From contig NZ_CAKKLJ010000008.1 in NCBI RefSeq assembly GCF_918698005.1, positions 1-64,000 of the forward strand: a stretch of 64,000 bases of DNA, given 5' to 3'. The position numbers and the translations under genes were made by a program. The notes under the pieces were generated by a model. That model had not been told where the DNA came from. It saw only the letters and a list, made by a program, of their open reading frames with translations, and ran no database searches. Below, piece by piece: positions 40,726-47,662 of this stretch (the stretch's first letter is position 1; each line of letters starts with the position of its first letter). The DNA comes from Microbacterium sp. Bi121 (GTDB lineage: Bacteria > Actinomycetota > Actinomycetes > Actinomycetales > Microbacteriaceae).

Positions 40726-41177
40726 TCCTCACCCCACAGGCGGGACACCTTCTGCGCTGCGGCCGCCTCCAGCGGGATCTGCGTTGCACGATCGAGTCCG
40801 AAGATGCTCGGCACGAACGGCAATGACACGTGCGTGCTGACGGTGACGATCACCGTGGCGCCCGGTGTCGGACACTCCGCACCGGCGGGGGTGCAGGTCA
40901 CCGAGACCGCGACGTTCTCGGCATCCATGCCGTATTCGTCGATGACGCTCGCGAGCACCGCATCGCCGCGGTCCGCCGCGTCGGCTGCGCTCTCCGCCTG
41001 GCCGATCACCCGCGCCGTGTGGCGGGCTGCCGCCTCGGCTCCGAGCAGCGTCTCCTGGACTGCGCCGAGTGCGAGGACGAGATACGCGAGCGGGACGAGG
41101 AGGATCACACCGATCGTGATGAACTCGAGCGCCGCCGAGCCCTCGTCATTCCTCGCCCAGTGATTCCATCGGCGCAT
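40722..41177 (-). CDS. TadE-family minor pseudopilin (second)
   Basis: The product has 151 residues. The N-terminus NDEGSAALEFITIGVILLVPLAYLVLALG is the classical TadE prepilin-like helix with Glu at position +5 relative to the processing Gly. An external domain follows with two Cys (CTPAGAEC). ATG 41177 is chosen because GGAGG lies about 9 nt upstream; ATG 41183 is possible. The gene start overlaps the previous tadE by about 32 bp. Confidence 0.78.
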   Translation of the reverse strand: MRRWNHWARNDEGSAALEFITIGVILLVPLAYLVLALGAVQETLLGAEAAARHTARVIGQAESAADAADRGDAVLASVIDEYGMDAENVAVSVTCTPAGAECPTPGATVIVTVSTHVSLPFVPSIFGLDRATQIPLEAAAAQKVSRLWGEE

Positions 41178-41547
41178 GCGCATCCACCTCCAGCCCGTAT
41201 GGGATGCCGAGCAGGCCGATGACCGGCAGGGTGGTGCGGACGGTGACGACAGCGGTCGGGTAGCCGAGCCTGTCGCTCTGCGAGACGGCGATGTCTCCGG
41301 CGAACCCGTCTCCGACCGCTCGGACGATGGACGCTCTAGTGCGCTCAGCGCCGTCGTCGAGCGTGGTGTCGGCGAGCGCGGCGTAGTGCGCGCCCTCCAC
41401 CGCCGCATCGTGCACCACGTTCCTGACGTAGACGGCGAAGCCGAGCTGGAGGACAGCGAGTGTGAGCGTCGTCAGGAGAGCGCCGACGAGCACGAAGTCC
41501 ACGGGTCCGGACCCGCGGTCATCCCCCGCCGCCGACCACCGCCTCAT
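41146..41547 (-). CDS. TadE-family minor pseudopilin (first)
   Basis: The 133-residue protein begins with DDRGSGPVDFVLVGALLTTLTLAVLQLGFAVYVR-type prepilin helix and then a short external domain (VVHDAAVEGAHYAALADTT). Its ATG is 1 bp after the stop of the broken pilin-like gene, and no separate ribosome site is obvious. It was therefore probably translated by coupling to that gene. The inserted element now cuts it off from tadABC. Confidence 0.75.
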   Translation of the reverse strand: MRRWSAAGDDRGSGPVDFVLVGALLTTLTLAVLQLGFAVYVRNVVHDAAVEGAHYAALADTTLDDGAERTRASIVRAVGDGFAGDIAVSQSDRLGYPTAVVTVRTTLPVIGLLGIPYGLEVDAHAPMESLGEE

Positions 41548-41548
41548 C

Positions 41549-41641
41549 TCACAGCCCGGACACCCGTGAGATCGCCTGCTCGAACAGTCCGGTCAGGGCG
41601 GGCCCGGCCACGGCCCAGATCAGAACGACCAACCCGGTCAC
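41549..41641 (-). pseudogene. 3' fragment of the split small pilin-like gene
   Basis: The minus-strand frame GLVVLIWAVAGPALTGLF and then EQAISRVSGL-stop encodes the C-terminal half of a single-helix, Flp-like protein but has no start codon with a ribosome site. Just 10 bases into the element the frame is no longer homologous. The matching 5' fragment lies at 49107-49250. Joined at the shared core CCGG(C/G)TT they give a continuous product of about 65 residues. Confidence 0.75.
41631..41637. other. Left attachment-site core (AACCCGG)
   Basis: Read on the minus strand, CCGGGTT here corresponds to CCGGCTT at the right end (49138-49132). The DNA to the left is the 3' half of the pilin-like gene; the DNA to the right (TCACAACGTTTATGG) belongs to the element. 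Serine integrases leave only short identical cores, as seen. Confidence 0.6.
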
Positions 41642-41686
41642 AACGTTTATGGCGCAATAGGCGCTATTCCCGCGTCATTCCGCACC

Positions 41687-41845
41687 TCAGGCAGGCCGCT
41701 CGGCCCCGCATTCTGGACAACGCCACACCGGAACTCCGTCGATCTCCGCCGGTTCCATCTGCTGCAGGCAGGTCGGGCAGTTAGGCGTGCTCAAGAGGGC
41801 ATCGCGCTCAAGGCGCAGCCGACGATGGCGCTCCAGGTCATCCAT
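41687..41845 (-). CDS. Small zinc-ribbon protein
   Basis: This 52-residue frame has two CxxC pairs, CPTC (about residues 23-26) and CPEC (about 44-47), which form a classic zinc ribbon after a charged N-terminal helix (MDDLERHRRLRLERDAL). The start is supported by TACCCT (41857-41852) 6 nt upstream. It is the last element gene before the left junction and points towards tadE. Its promoter could therefore drive the stranded tadE-tadE-tadG genes. Confidence 0.6.
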   Translation of the reverse strand: MDDLERHRRLRLERDALLSTPNCPTCLQQMEPAEIDGVPVWRCPECGAERPA

Positions 41846-41980
41846 CCGAGCAGGGTACCCCCTACCCCACCGAAACGGATTTTTGGACCGCCAGACGCCG
41901 GAGTCCGCTTTCGCACACTCAGGAAGTTTTGAAAGATCGCGGTCGCTCAGTTACCAGAGACCGAGACGGGCTCAGTGGCC

Positions 41981-42658
41981 TCACTCCCGCCCTTCAGCCC
42001 GTCGTGCGCGTCGGCGTTCGAGCCGAGTAGGGACGCCGTATACCTGATCGAGGACGTCATCCATGATGTCAAGAATGTCGAGCGCGTCGCCTCCGGAAAC
42101 CACGGTCGTTGCGAAGTCACCGTGTGCCATGTCGTTGCCGATGAATCGCACTTCGTGGGCCGATGCCGCTATCTCCGCGCGTACGTGGCCTTGGGCGGCG
42201 AGAGCGTCAATCTTCACCTCGAGATTGCGCCCGCTGATCCCCTTCGACTTCGCAGCAGCTTCGATCACTGCACGCGCGAGGATGATCGCACCGCGGTACG
42301 CACCGATGCTGTAGCAGCGGTACGCCTCGGTCGCAGATTCCCCAACCGGGCCAGGTACGTCGGCGAAGATCTTGCCGGATGCGCTGACAGGTTCCCAGTA
42401 CTCTTCCCGTCCTCCAAGCGTCGCTGCAATTTCGTGCGGCTCAGAGTGTTCTCCGAGTAAGCGGTACGGAATCGGCTGCCCCTGCTCATCAAATCCCTGC
42501 AAATCGGCATTCTCTCGACCGCCGATCAGCATCCGCACGCAGTTCGCACATTGGTATGCAGCCTCGGCCCTGTGGGTGCGATGGTTGAACCGTGCGCTCC
42601 CATCGACGTAGTCCAGGAACGTGATGTGGCCGCAGTAAGGGCATGTCGTGTTGTTCAC
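41981..42658 (-). CDS. DUF4145 (HEPN-like) protein with N-terminal zinc ribbon
   Basis: The product has 225 residues. An N-terminal zinc ribbon uses CPYC (6-9) and CANC. The C-terminal helical part has YRCYSIGAYRGAIILARAVIEAAAKSKG and HEVRFIGNDMAHGDF, the DUF4145 signature; this family belongs to the HEPN clan, many members of which are RNases or sensors in defence and toxin systems. GTG 42658 lies 6 nt after TAGGGT (42670-42665). It follows the FRG gene in the same direction with a 72-bp gap. The role is unproven. Confidence 0.7.
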   Translation of the reverse strand: MNNTTCPYCGHITFLDYVDGSARFNHRTHRAEAAYQCANCVRMLIGGRENADLQGFDEQGQPIPYRLLGEHSEPHEIAATLGGREEYWEPVSASGKIFADVPGPVGESATEAYRCYSIGAYRGAIILARAVIEAAAKSKGISGRNLEVKIDALAAQGHVRAEIAASAHEVRFIGNDMAHGDFATTVVSGGDALDILDIMDDVLDQVYGVPTRLERRRARRAEGRE

Positions 42659-42736
42659 AGCCAAACCCTAGCGACCCGGTCACGGCGTCCGCACGGCCCC
42701 GTACTCCCGTTGTACGTCACCCGGCCGGGAGGGATC

Positions 42737-43660
42737 TCACGGTCGCTGTTTCCATTCGCCGAAGTCAGTAAACCCTGTGTAGTCCGGGAATAGGATCTTG
42801 GCCGTCCGTGAGTACGTCATACGTAAATATGTGAGTAGCTTCGCCTTGACGGCCGCCTTGACGAAGATGGCGACAAACGGCATGTGACGGGGAAGACCAG
42901 CCGTGCGGTCACCAGTGAGCAGATTCCGGACTTCGTCGGGGTCGCCTTGGGGTACCGACATCTGGAGACTCGTCAGAGGCGCAGTCGACTGCGTCGGATG
43001 AGCACTCGCGATGAAATAGCCCTCCTGGGCTCTCAATCGTGGGTTCGGCATGCTCGAACTTACGATGAACGGGGTATCCAACGCCAAGCCGCGTTCACGC
43101 TTGCCTTCCAGTCCGCCAAAGTCGTCGAACGTCACCGGTGGTTGCCCCACGGTCTTGAACACAGTGACAGGTCCGTCTGCTGGAGCCTCGTTATACCAGG
43201 GCATATTGATTGCCAGGAGTACGCCGCTGGCAGAGTAACTTCCCCTAGGTTCGTCCGGCGCCGGGGCGGGCACGGTCTGGCTTGCGAACCACAGCGCGGT
43301 CATCGGATTGCTTGTGAGATCGATGAGCCGTGTGGGCACGCCGAAGTGCTGGAGATCGGCGAGGAGTTGCAGGTCATCGACGAGCTGCCCGCCCTCCACT
43401 CCGAGCCCCCAAGCCCGAGCCTTCTCGAGAATCATGTCCTCGCGCTCGCGAAGCGCGGACTCCGTCACCTCAGTCCCTTCGCCTGACATGAGTCGATGAA
43501 GTGATGAGGTGAGGTCAAAATTGCAGTTGGCCTGTCCTCGCCAGGCGAAGCGATGGTTAGTTCCGTGCGTTCCCACACGCGCAATCGCGGTCATCAACTG
43601 AGACGCTGTGGCTGCCTCGAAGTACCAACCCGTGTCTCGCCAGACTTGCCCGATTGCCAT
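42737..43660 (-). CDS. FRG-domain protein
   Basis: This 307-residue protein has the FRG fold motifs: FAWRGQANCNFDLTSSL (RGQ at 41-43), DLQHFGVPTRLIDLTSNPMTALWFA (about 102-127) and a Ser-rich later strand. FRG domains occur in phage-encoded and chromosomal defence-associated proteins, and no biochemical function is firmly assigned. The DNA is lower in GC than its neighbours, and codon use includes AT-ending codons rarely seen in the host genes. It is divergent from the terminase-like gene. Confidence 0.8.
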   Translation of the reverse strand: MAIGQVWRDTGWYFEAATASQLMTAIARVGTHGTNHRFAWRGQANCNFDLTSSLHRLMSGEGTEVTESALREREDMILEKARAWGLGVEGGQLVDDLQLLADLQHFGVPTRLIDLTSNPMTALWFASQTVPAPAPDEPRGSYSASGVLLAINMPWYNEAPADGPVTVFKTVGQPPVTFDDFGGLEGKRERGLALDTPFIVSSSMPNPRLRAQEGYFIASAHPTQSTAPLTSLQMSVPQGDPDEVRNLLTGDRTAGLPRHMPFVAIFVKAAVKAKLLTYLRMTYSRTAKILFPDYTGFTDFGEWKQRP

Positions 43661-43727
43661 TGCCGCCCCAATCAGAAACGTCCGCGGTTCGAGACCAACC
43701 TACGCTCCCGGGAGTTAAACTCGATAC

Positions 43728-44207
43728 ATGTCAGATGACAAGCAATTGTCTACTCGGTCCGTGAAGAGTACGCGCGCCGACGCTATGCGTCGCGCCACGG
43801 ACGCGTGGTCGCTGAGAATCGCCGGGCACACCTGGGAGCAGGTGGCCCAGAAGGTCGGCTTCAATGACGGCCCGGCGGCACATCGTGCGGTGAAGAACTT
43901 CTTCGGCAACGTCCCCACTCCGGCTCACGACGAGCTGCGGATCCTCGCTCGGGCGCGCGGTGAGGTTGTCTTTCGGCAGGCGCTCACGGACGTCCTGGAG
44001 CAACGCCCTGGCGCGGTGCGCGCAGCGGTCGCGGTGCTGCAGCGTCAGGCGGCTCTAGACGGGTTGGATGCCCCAACCAAGTCCACGTTGGCGGTCGAGA
44101 ATCAACACGATATGGACGAGATATTCGAGACGTTGGAGAGAGCGGGAGTGTTCGGGCCGAGGGGGCCGGTAGATCTCTACATTGACGTTGGCGGCGACGC
44201 CCAATGA
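43728..44207 (+). CDS. Phage terminase small-subunit-like DNA-binding protein
   Basis: The protein has 159 residues. The N-terminal helix-turn-helix (AWSLRIAGHTWEQVAQKVGF, then PAAHRAVKNFFG) and the C-terminal GAVRAAVAVLQRQAALDGLD followed by APTK match the layout common to small terminase-type proteins of actinophages. It is the only rightward gene in the element. If it is a TerS, the element may steer phage packaging; it could also be a regulator. TAAACT (43716-43721) lies 6 nt before the ATG. Confidence 0.5.
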   Translation: MSDDKQLSTRSVKSTRADAMRRATDAWSLRIAGHTWEQVAQKVGFNDGPAAHRAVKNFFGNVPTPAHDELRILARARGEVVFRQALTDVLEQRPGAVRAAVAVLQRQAALDGLDAPTKSTLAVENQHDMDEIFETLERAGVFGPRGPVDLYIDVGGDAQ

Positions 44208-44246
44208 CTTCCCTGGCGTGCTTTTAGCGGACGCGCTGCGGGAGAT

Positions 44247-44284
44247 GAACAGCCCCGAGGATCATCCGATTCCCGGGGCTGTTC
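44247..44284. terminator. Terminator between convergent element genes
   Basis: GAACAGCCCCG pairs perfectly with CGGGGCTGTTC across a 16-nt loop. It lies between the rightward terminase-like gene and the leftward eight-gene operon and can serve both. Confidence 0.8.
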
Positions 44285-44299
44285 GCTGCCGTCAGACGG

Positions 44300-45175
44300 T
44301 CACCACGCCGAGACGGCTTCTGCTCTGCGCTGTGCGCGCCATTCAGCGAGGATCGCGTCACGGCGCTGCTCAAACTCGGCGCGGCGATGCTCCGGCGCAA
44401 GTCGCGGATCGTCGGTCCAGGTCTCTTCGATGAACGCGACGAGTCCGAGCGCATAGGCCCACGGCTCGGCGCTTCCAGCGTGGTCCGGGTTCTTCGTCTC
44501 GGCGTAGAGGCGGAAGTCTGCGGGCGCCTCGTACCCGAGCGACGAGTACCCCGTGGAGCACTCCACGCCCAGCGTGCGCAGCCGATCGATCTTCGGCGGC
44601 TCACCTCGCCGCCGCCATGTGGCCGCGCAGCGCGAACACATCGCCGTAGGAGATCCGTCCGGCCAGCGCAGCGACGACGGGGCATCGGTCCAACCGACGC
44701 TCACTGAGACCGCACACATGCCGCAGCCGCCCCTCTCGCTCATGGTCGGCCGTGTCTGCTTCTGCACGTCACTCAGGACATCGCGCAGCACGTCGCGATC
44801 CTCGTCGCGAACGTGCTTCCACGGCTTGCCGGTCGCTCGCTTGATCTCGTCAGCGCTCGCAGGCTCGAGCACGCGCTCCGCGTACGGCAGTGCTGCGACG
44901 ACGATGGCTCGTTTCGCTTCGGCCTCCGTCACGTCCGTGTCCGGACCTAGCACGGTGCGAATGATCCCCACGTAGTCGGGCCGCTCGCACGTGTTGCAGA
45001 GACGCGTCCAGGCGTGATACGGCGGGACGGCGTTGAAGCGCGTTGCCGTGCGTCCGTCAAGCTGCTGCAGGGAGGTCGGGTTCATCTCGATGTAGCCCTG
45101 TGAGCCTTCGTCCGCTTTCACGCGCCGCCCACAGAGTGCGCAGATTGATGCGGGGATGGTCTCGTGGTTGGTCAT
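44300..45175 (-). CDS. Cysteine-rich element protein (two zinc-finger regions)
   Basis: This 291-residue protein is not recognised by name. It has two Cys4 zinc-binding regions, CALCGRR...CNTC (about 13-64) and CGMC...CSRC (about 150-186). The C-terminal helical part includes FIEETWTDDPRLAPEHRRAEF. It is the last and largest product but one of the element operon. AGAGGAC precedes the ATG, which overlaps the previous stop by 4 bp. A nucleic-acid-binding role is plausible. Confidence 0.6.
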   Translation of the reverse strand: MTNHETIPASICALCGRRVKADEGSQGYIEMNPTSLQQLDGRTATRFNAVPPYHAWTRLCNTCERPDYVGIIRTVLGPDTDVTEAEAKRAIVVAALPYAERVLEPASADEIKRATGKPWKHVRDEDRDVLRDVLSDVQKQTRPTMSERGGCGMCAVSVSVGWTDAPSSLRWPDGSPTAMCSRCAATWRRRGEPPKIDRLRTLGVECSTGYSSLGYEAPADFRLYAETKNPDHAGSAEPWAYALGLVAFIEETWTDDPRLAPEHRRAEFEQRRDAILAEWRAQRRAEAVSAW

Positions 45176-45366
45176 AATGCGTCCTCTCGGTCGGTCGTTG
45201 TCTTGGGTGGGAAACCGTAGAACACGTTCTCCCCGCTGCTCATGCGCCACATCTCCCCGCGCTCGACGAGGCGGTCGAGCACGCCAGAGAGTTGCTCGGC
45301 ATCCAGGTCGCGACCGCGGGTGAGATCTTCGAGCGATGCCCACTCCAGGCTCGTTGGAAGCTTCAT
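45172..45366 (-). CDS. Small winged-helix-like element protein
   Basis: The product has 64 residues: SLEDLTRGRDLDAEQLSGVLDRLVERGEMWR and then SSGENVFYGF. The helix-helix-wing layout resembles a short winged-helix DNA-binding domain. It overlaps both neighbours by 4 bp, so it is part of the coupled operon. The function is unknown. Confidence 0.55.
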   Translation of the reverse strand: MKLPTSLEWASLEDLTRGRDLDAEQLSGVLDRLVERGEMWRMSSGENVFYGFPPKTTTDREDAL

Positions 45367-45629
45367 CGGGCACCGCCTCGCGAGCCAGTCGCCAGCGACG
45401 CGCAGAACGCCCGCTCGCTTCGGTCGTGAGCGGCGAACCGCGTGCGCAGCCAGTCGCGACGCTGACGCCGCCACTGCACTGCTGTGAAGCTGTAGCCGGT
45501 CGGCTCGCGCAGTGCATCGCCGCGGTTCGCCATGCTCTCTAGGCGGCGGATGGCCTCGCTTCGGGTGATGCCGAAGCCTCGCGCAGAGGCGTCAATGTCC
45601 ACTACGCGCGCGGCTTGGTCGGTCTTCAT
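45363..45629 (-). CDS. Small basic element protein
   Basis: The protein has 88 residues and is unrecognised. The centre (ITRSEAIRRLESMANRGDALREPTGYSF) resembles a helix-turn-helix followed by a beta wing, and the C-terminal part is strongly basic (QWRRQRRDWLRTRF). It has 4-bp overlaps on both sides. It may act with the preceding small gene. Confidence 0.5.
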   Translation of the reverse strand: MKTDQAARVVDIDASARGFGITRSEAIRRLESMANRGDALREPTGYSFTAVQWRRQRRDWLRTRFAAHDRSERAFCASLATGSRGGAR

Positions 45630-45904
45630 GCTGGGTTCTCCTCATTGTCGGCGGCCAGGGCCGCAGTGGTGTCGGTCAGATGGGTGATCTCAGCGGCTGC
45701 GTGCGGCTCGTGGAGCGCTTCAAGCCACCCGGTGACCACAGGGAGCGGCATAGCGATTCCTGCGGCGTACAGCGCCCGCTGAGCCGTATTCGCGCTGGCG
45801 TCTCTCGGGACGGTCGCGAGGATCGTGCGCACGGACGCTGTGATCGATTGCTGCAGTCCGCTGCGTTCACGGGCGGTCGGCGGTGCCGGGGTAGGGCTGG
45901 TCAT
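45626..45904 (-). CDS. Small element protein, unknown
   Basis: The frame encodes 92 residues with a Pro/Thr-rich N-terminus, then a helical part (ITASVRTILATVPRDASANTAQRALYAAG). No family was recognised. ATG 45904 overlaps the previous stop by 4 bp, and GGAGG-like GAGG precedes it. Its place in the coupled operon is the main support. Confidence 0.5.
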   Translation of the reverse strand: MTSPTPAPPTARERSGLQQSITASVRTILATVPRDASANTAQRALYAAGIAMPLPVVTGWLEALHEPHAAAEITHLTDTTAALAADNEENPA

Positions 45905-46092
45905 GCGTGAGCCTCCTGCTCTGCGATCTGCGCGCGCAGACGGTTGATCCTCGCCTCGCGCGCTCGATAGGTCGGGCACGTTTCGTCGTGCAGGATCGTC
46001 ACGCCATAGATGCCCGGCTCGGCTTCGTACAGCACGAAGTCAGAGTCGCAATCCGGGCATGTGAGGCCAGCATCGATCGGCTGCCCGCTCAC
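45901..46092 (-). CDS. Small CPDC zinc-ribbon-like element protein
   Basis: This 63-residue product starts at a GTG. It has CPDC (about residues 12-15), a single later Cys in DETCPTYRAREARI, and a C-terminal helix. Such mini zinc proteins are frequent in actinophage and integrative-element operons. It overlaps the neighbours by 4 bp on each side. Confidence 0.55.
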   Translation of the reverse strand: MSGQPIDAGLTCPDCDSDFVLYEAEPGIYGVTILHDETCPTYRAREARINRLRAQIAEQEAHA

Positions 46093-47087
46093 GCGTTTAC
46101 CTCGCCGAATAGGTGGTCGAGATGGCGCTCGTGGAAGTACCTCTGCGCGCCTGCCGAGAGGTCGTCGAGAGCGCAGTCGAAGGGTTCGTCGTTGTGGATG
46201 CGTCGGTACTGTTCGCCGCGCAGCTCTTTGATCAGGGCGTCGGCGTCGTGACTGTCGATGACTGTGATCTCGACGTCGGTGATCATCCGAGCGAGGTCTG
46301 CGAGCGCCTGCAGCTGCGCTTCTGACGGCGCTTGCGGCTGGTCCTGCGCCTGCGGCGCGGAATGCACGCCTTCGGCGCGCGAGCGCTCTATCGCTTCGCT
46401 CTGGATCTCGTCGCAGTCGTCCCAGCGTTGGCTAACGTGATTGCCGCGCTGCGCGCTGCTGCTGATGAGTGATGAGCGGTCAGGCTCTTCGACATCATCT
46501 TCGGCTTTTGAATCACTCGCGCTCGCCGCGGAGCGGTGAGCATTCCCCGTCTCGATCACCGGTGAAACCTCTGCACTCCGTGCCCCATTATCTTCGGGTG
46601 GTCCAGATGCAGAGGTTGAGCCGTTCTGCCCCGTAATTCCGAGGGCTGATTTCCCGCCGTTTCGGGGGCCAACCTCAGGCCCAGCTACAGAGGTTGAGCC
46701 CCAGGAATCGTGAGACCCAGTCTCACTTGGGTCGATGCGGACGAGACCGTTCGCATCACTGCTCCACTCAGCGCGACGGTTCGGCATCCCTAGCTTCGAG
46801 GTGCCGCGCGGGTGAATCTCGACGATCAGCCACCGAGCCGAGCGGCCTCTACGACCCGCCTCTTGCTGCACGATCAGGCCGACCTCGGCGAGACGAGCCA
46901 TCGCCCGCTTCACTGTGCGAGGGTTCAGGTTGCGTTCCTCGCCGATCGTGCCCTGCGACGGCCAGGCGATCCGCGTGCGAGCGTGCGCGTGGTAGCAGAG
47001 GCAGTCATAGACGGCCTGCTCGCTCGGCACGAGGCCGTAGCGCTTGATGGCGTCCGCGGGGTACCAGGCAGGGACGGGAATGCTCAT
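46089..47087 (-). CDS. Winged-helix protein, possible element replication initiator or regulator
   Basis: The product has 332 residues. The N-terminal 100 form a winged helix (SEQAVYDCLCYHAHARTRIA, WPSQGTIGEERNLNPRTVKRAMARLAEVGLI). This is the type found in replication initiators and helix-turn-helix 36 proteins of phages and plasmids. A long low-complexity Ser/Gly/Glu linker (about 110-240) follows, then a C-terminal helical part (QALADLARMITDVEITVID). It is the best candidate for replication or control of the element. It lies in the coupled operon. Confidence 0.6.
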   Translation of the reverse strand: MSIPVPAWYPADAIKRYGLVPSEQAVYDCLCYHAHARTRIAWPSQGTIGEERNLNPRTVKRAMARLAEVGLIVQQEAGRRGRSARWLIVEIHPRGTSKLGMPNRRAEWSSDANGLVRIDPSETGSHDSWGSTSVAGPEVGPRNGGKSALGITGQNGSTSASGPPEDNGARSAEVSPVIETGNAHRSAASASDSKAEDDVEEPDRSSLISSSAQRGNHVSQRWDDCDEIQSEAIERSRAEGVHSAPQAQDQPQAPSEAQLQALADLARMITDVEITVIDSHDADALIKELRGEQYRRIHNDEPFDCALDDLSAGAQRYFHERHLDHLFGEVNA

Positions 47088-47308
47088 CGCGTCGCCCCCG
47101 CCGCCTCGCCGCGCAGCGCGCGTGTGAGACCGTTCGCGACGATACGTTCCACGGCTTCCTGCGCGTGGTCGTGGGCGTGCGAGCCAGGCAGAAGAATCTT
47201 GTGGACGCGTGCCACCTTCTCGGCGACGGTCTGCGCAGCATCCTCAACCTCGGCGAGCGTCGCTGCAGCGAGAGCGTGGACCTCGCCTGCGCACTGAATG
47301 GGGCTCAC
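47084..47308 (-). CDS. Small helical element protein
   Basis: A 74-residue, mostly alpha-helical protein (AAATLAEVEDAAQTVAEKVARV) with a His-rich middle (GSHAHDHAQE). It starts at GTG 47308 and overlaps both neighbours by 4 bp. No family was recognised. Confidence 0.5.
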   Translation of the reverse strand: MSPIQCAGEVHALAAATLAEVEDAAQTVAEKVARVHKILLPGSHAHDHAQEAVERIVANGLTRALRGEAAGATR

Positions 47309-47541
47309 GAGGATCCCTTGAGGATCGCAGCGAGCGATTCGGCTTGCTCGTCGGTCAAGGGCGGGGCAAGCGCGAGGTGCTTCTCGATCGCGGCGCGGAT
47401 ATTCGCAGCAGCGAGATCGGCACGCGCGGCGAGGAATTCGGGATCGTCCGCGGAACGGGAACGGGTGAGCGCGGCGACTCGCGCTCGAGAAATTGACTGG
47501 GCAGACATGACAAACGCCTCACGAAGTGGAAGAAATGTCAT
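47305..47541 (-). CDS. First gene of the element operon, small helical protein
   Basis: The frame encodes 78 residues from ATG 47541, or 67 from ATG 47508 (start MSAQSISRARVAAL), which has GTGAGG upstream. The body DPEFLAARADLAAANIRAAIEKHLA is helical and resembles small proteins common in actinobacterial integrative elements and phages. The choice of start is open: ATG 47541 would be leaderless from the promoter at 47550-47576. Confidence 0.55.
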   Translation of the reverse strand: MTFLPLREAFVMSAQSISRARVAALTRSRSADDPEFLAARADLAAANIRAAIEKHLALAPPLTDEQAESLAAILKGSS

Positions 47542-47549
47542 CGCATTCC

Positions 47550-47576
47550 CAGGTAGGGAGTGGAGATCAATGTCAA
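47550..47576 (-). promoter_or_regulatory. Promoter of the element operon
   Basis: A perfect -35 TTGACA (47576-47571) is followed after 15 nt by TACCTG (47555-47550). The spacing is short, so activity may need an activator. It faces the eight-gene operon and lies in the 121-bp gap after the integrase gene, which otherwise holds only a weak TGGT-GAAA-ACCA hairpin. Confidence 0.45.
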
Positions 47577-47662
47577 CCCGCCGTGAGGCGAATGGTTATG
47601 TACTTGTGCTCGGTAGCCTAGCAGCTAATGCCTGGTGATGAGTGGTTTTCACCATTCCAGCC

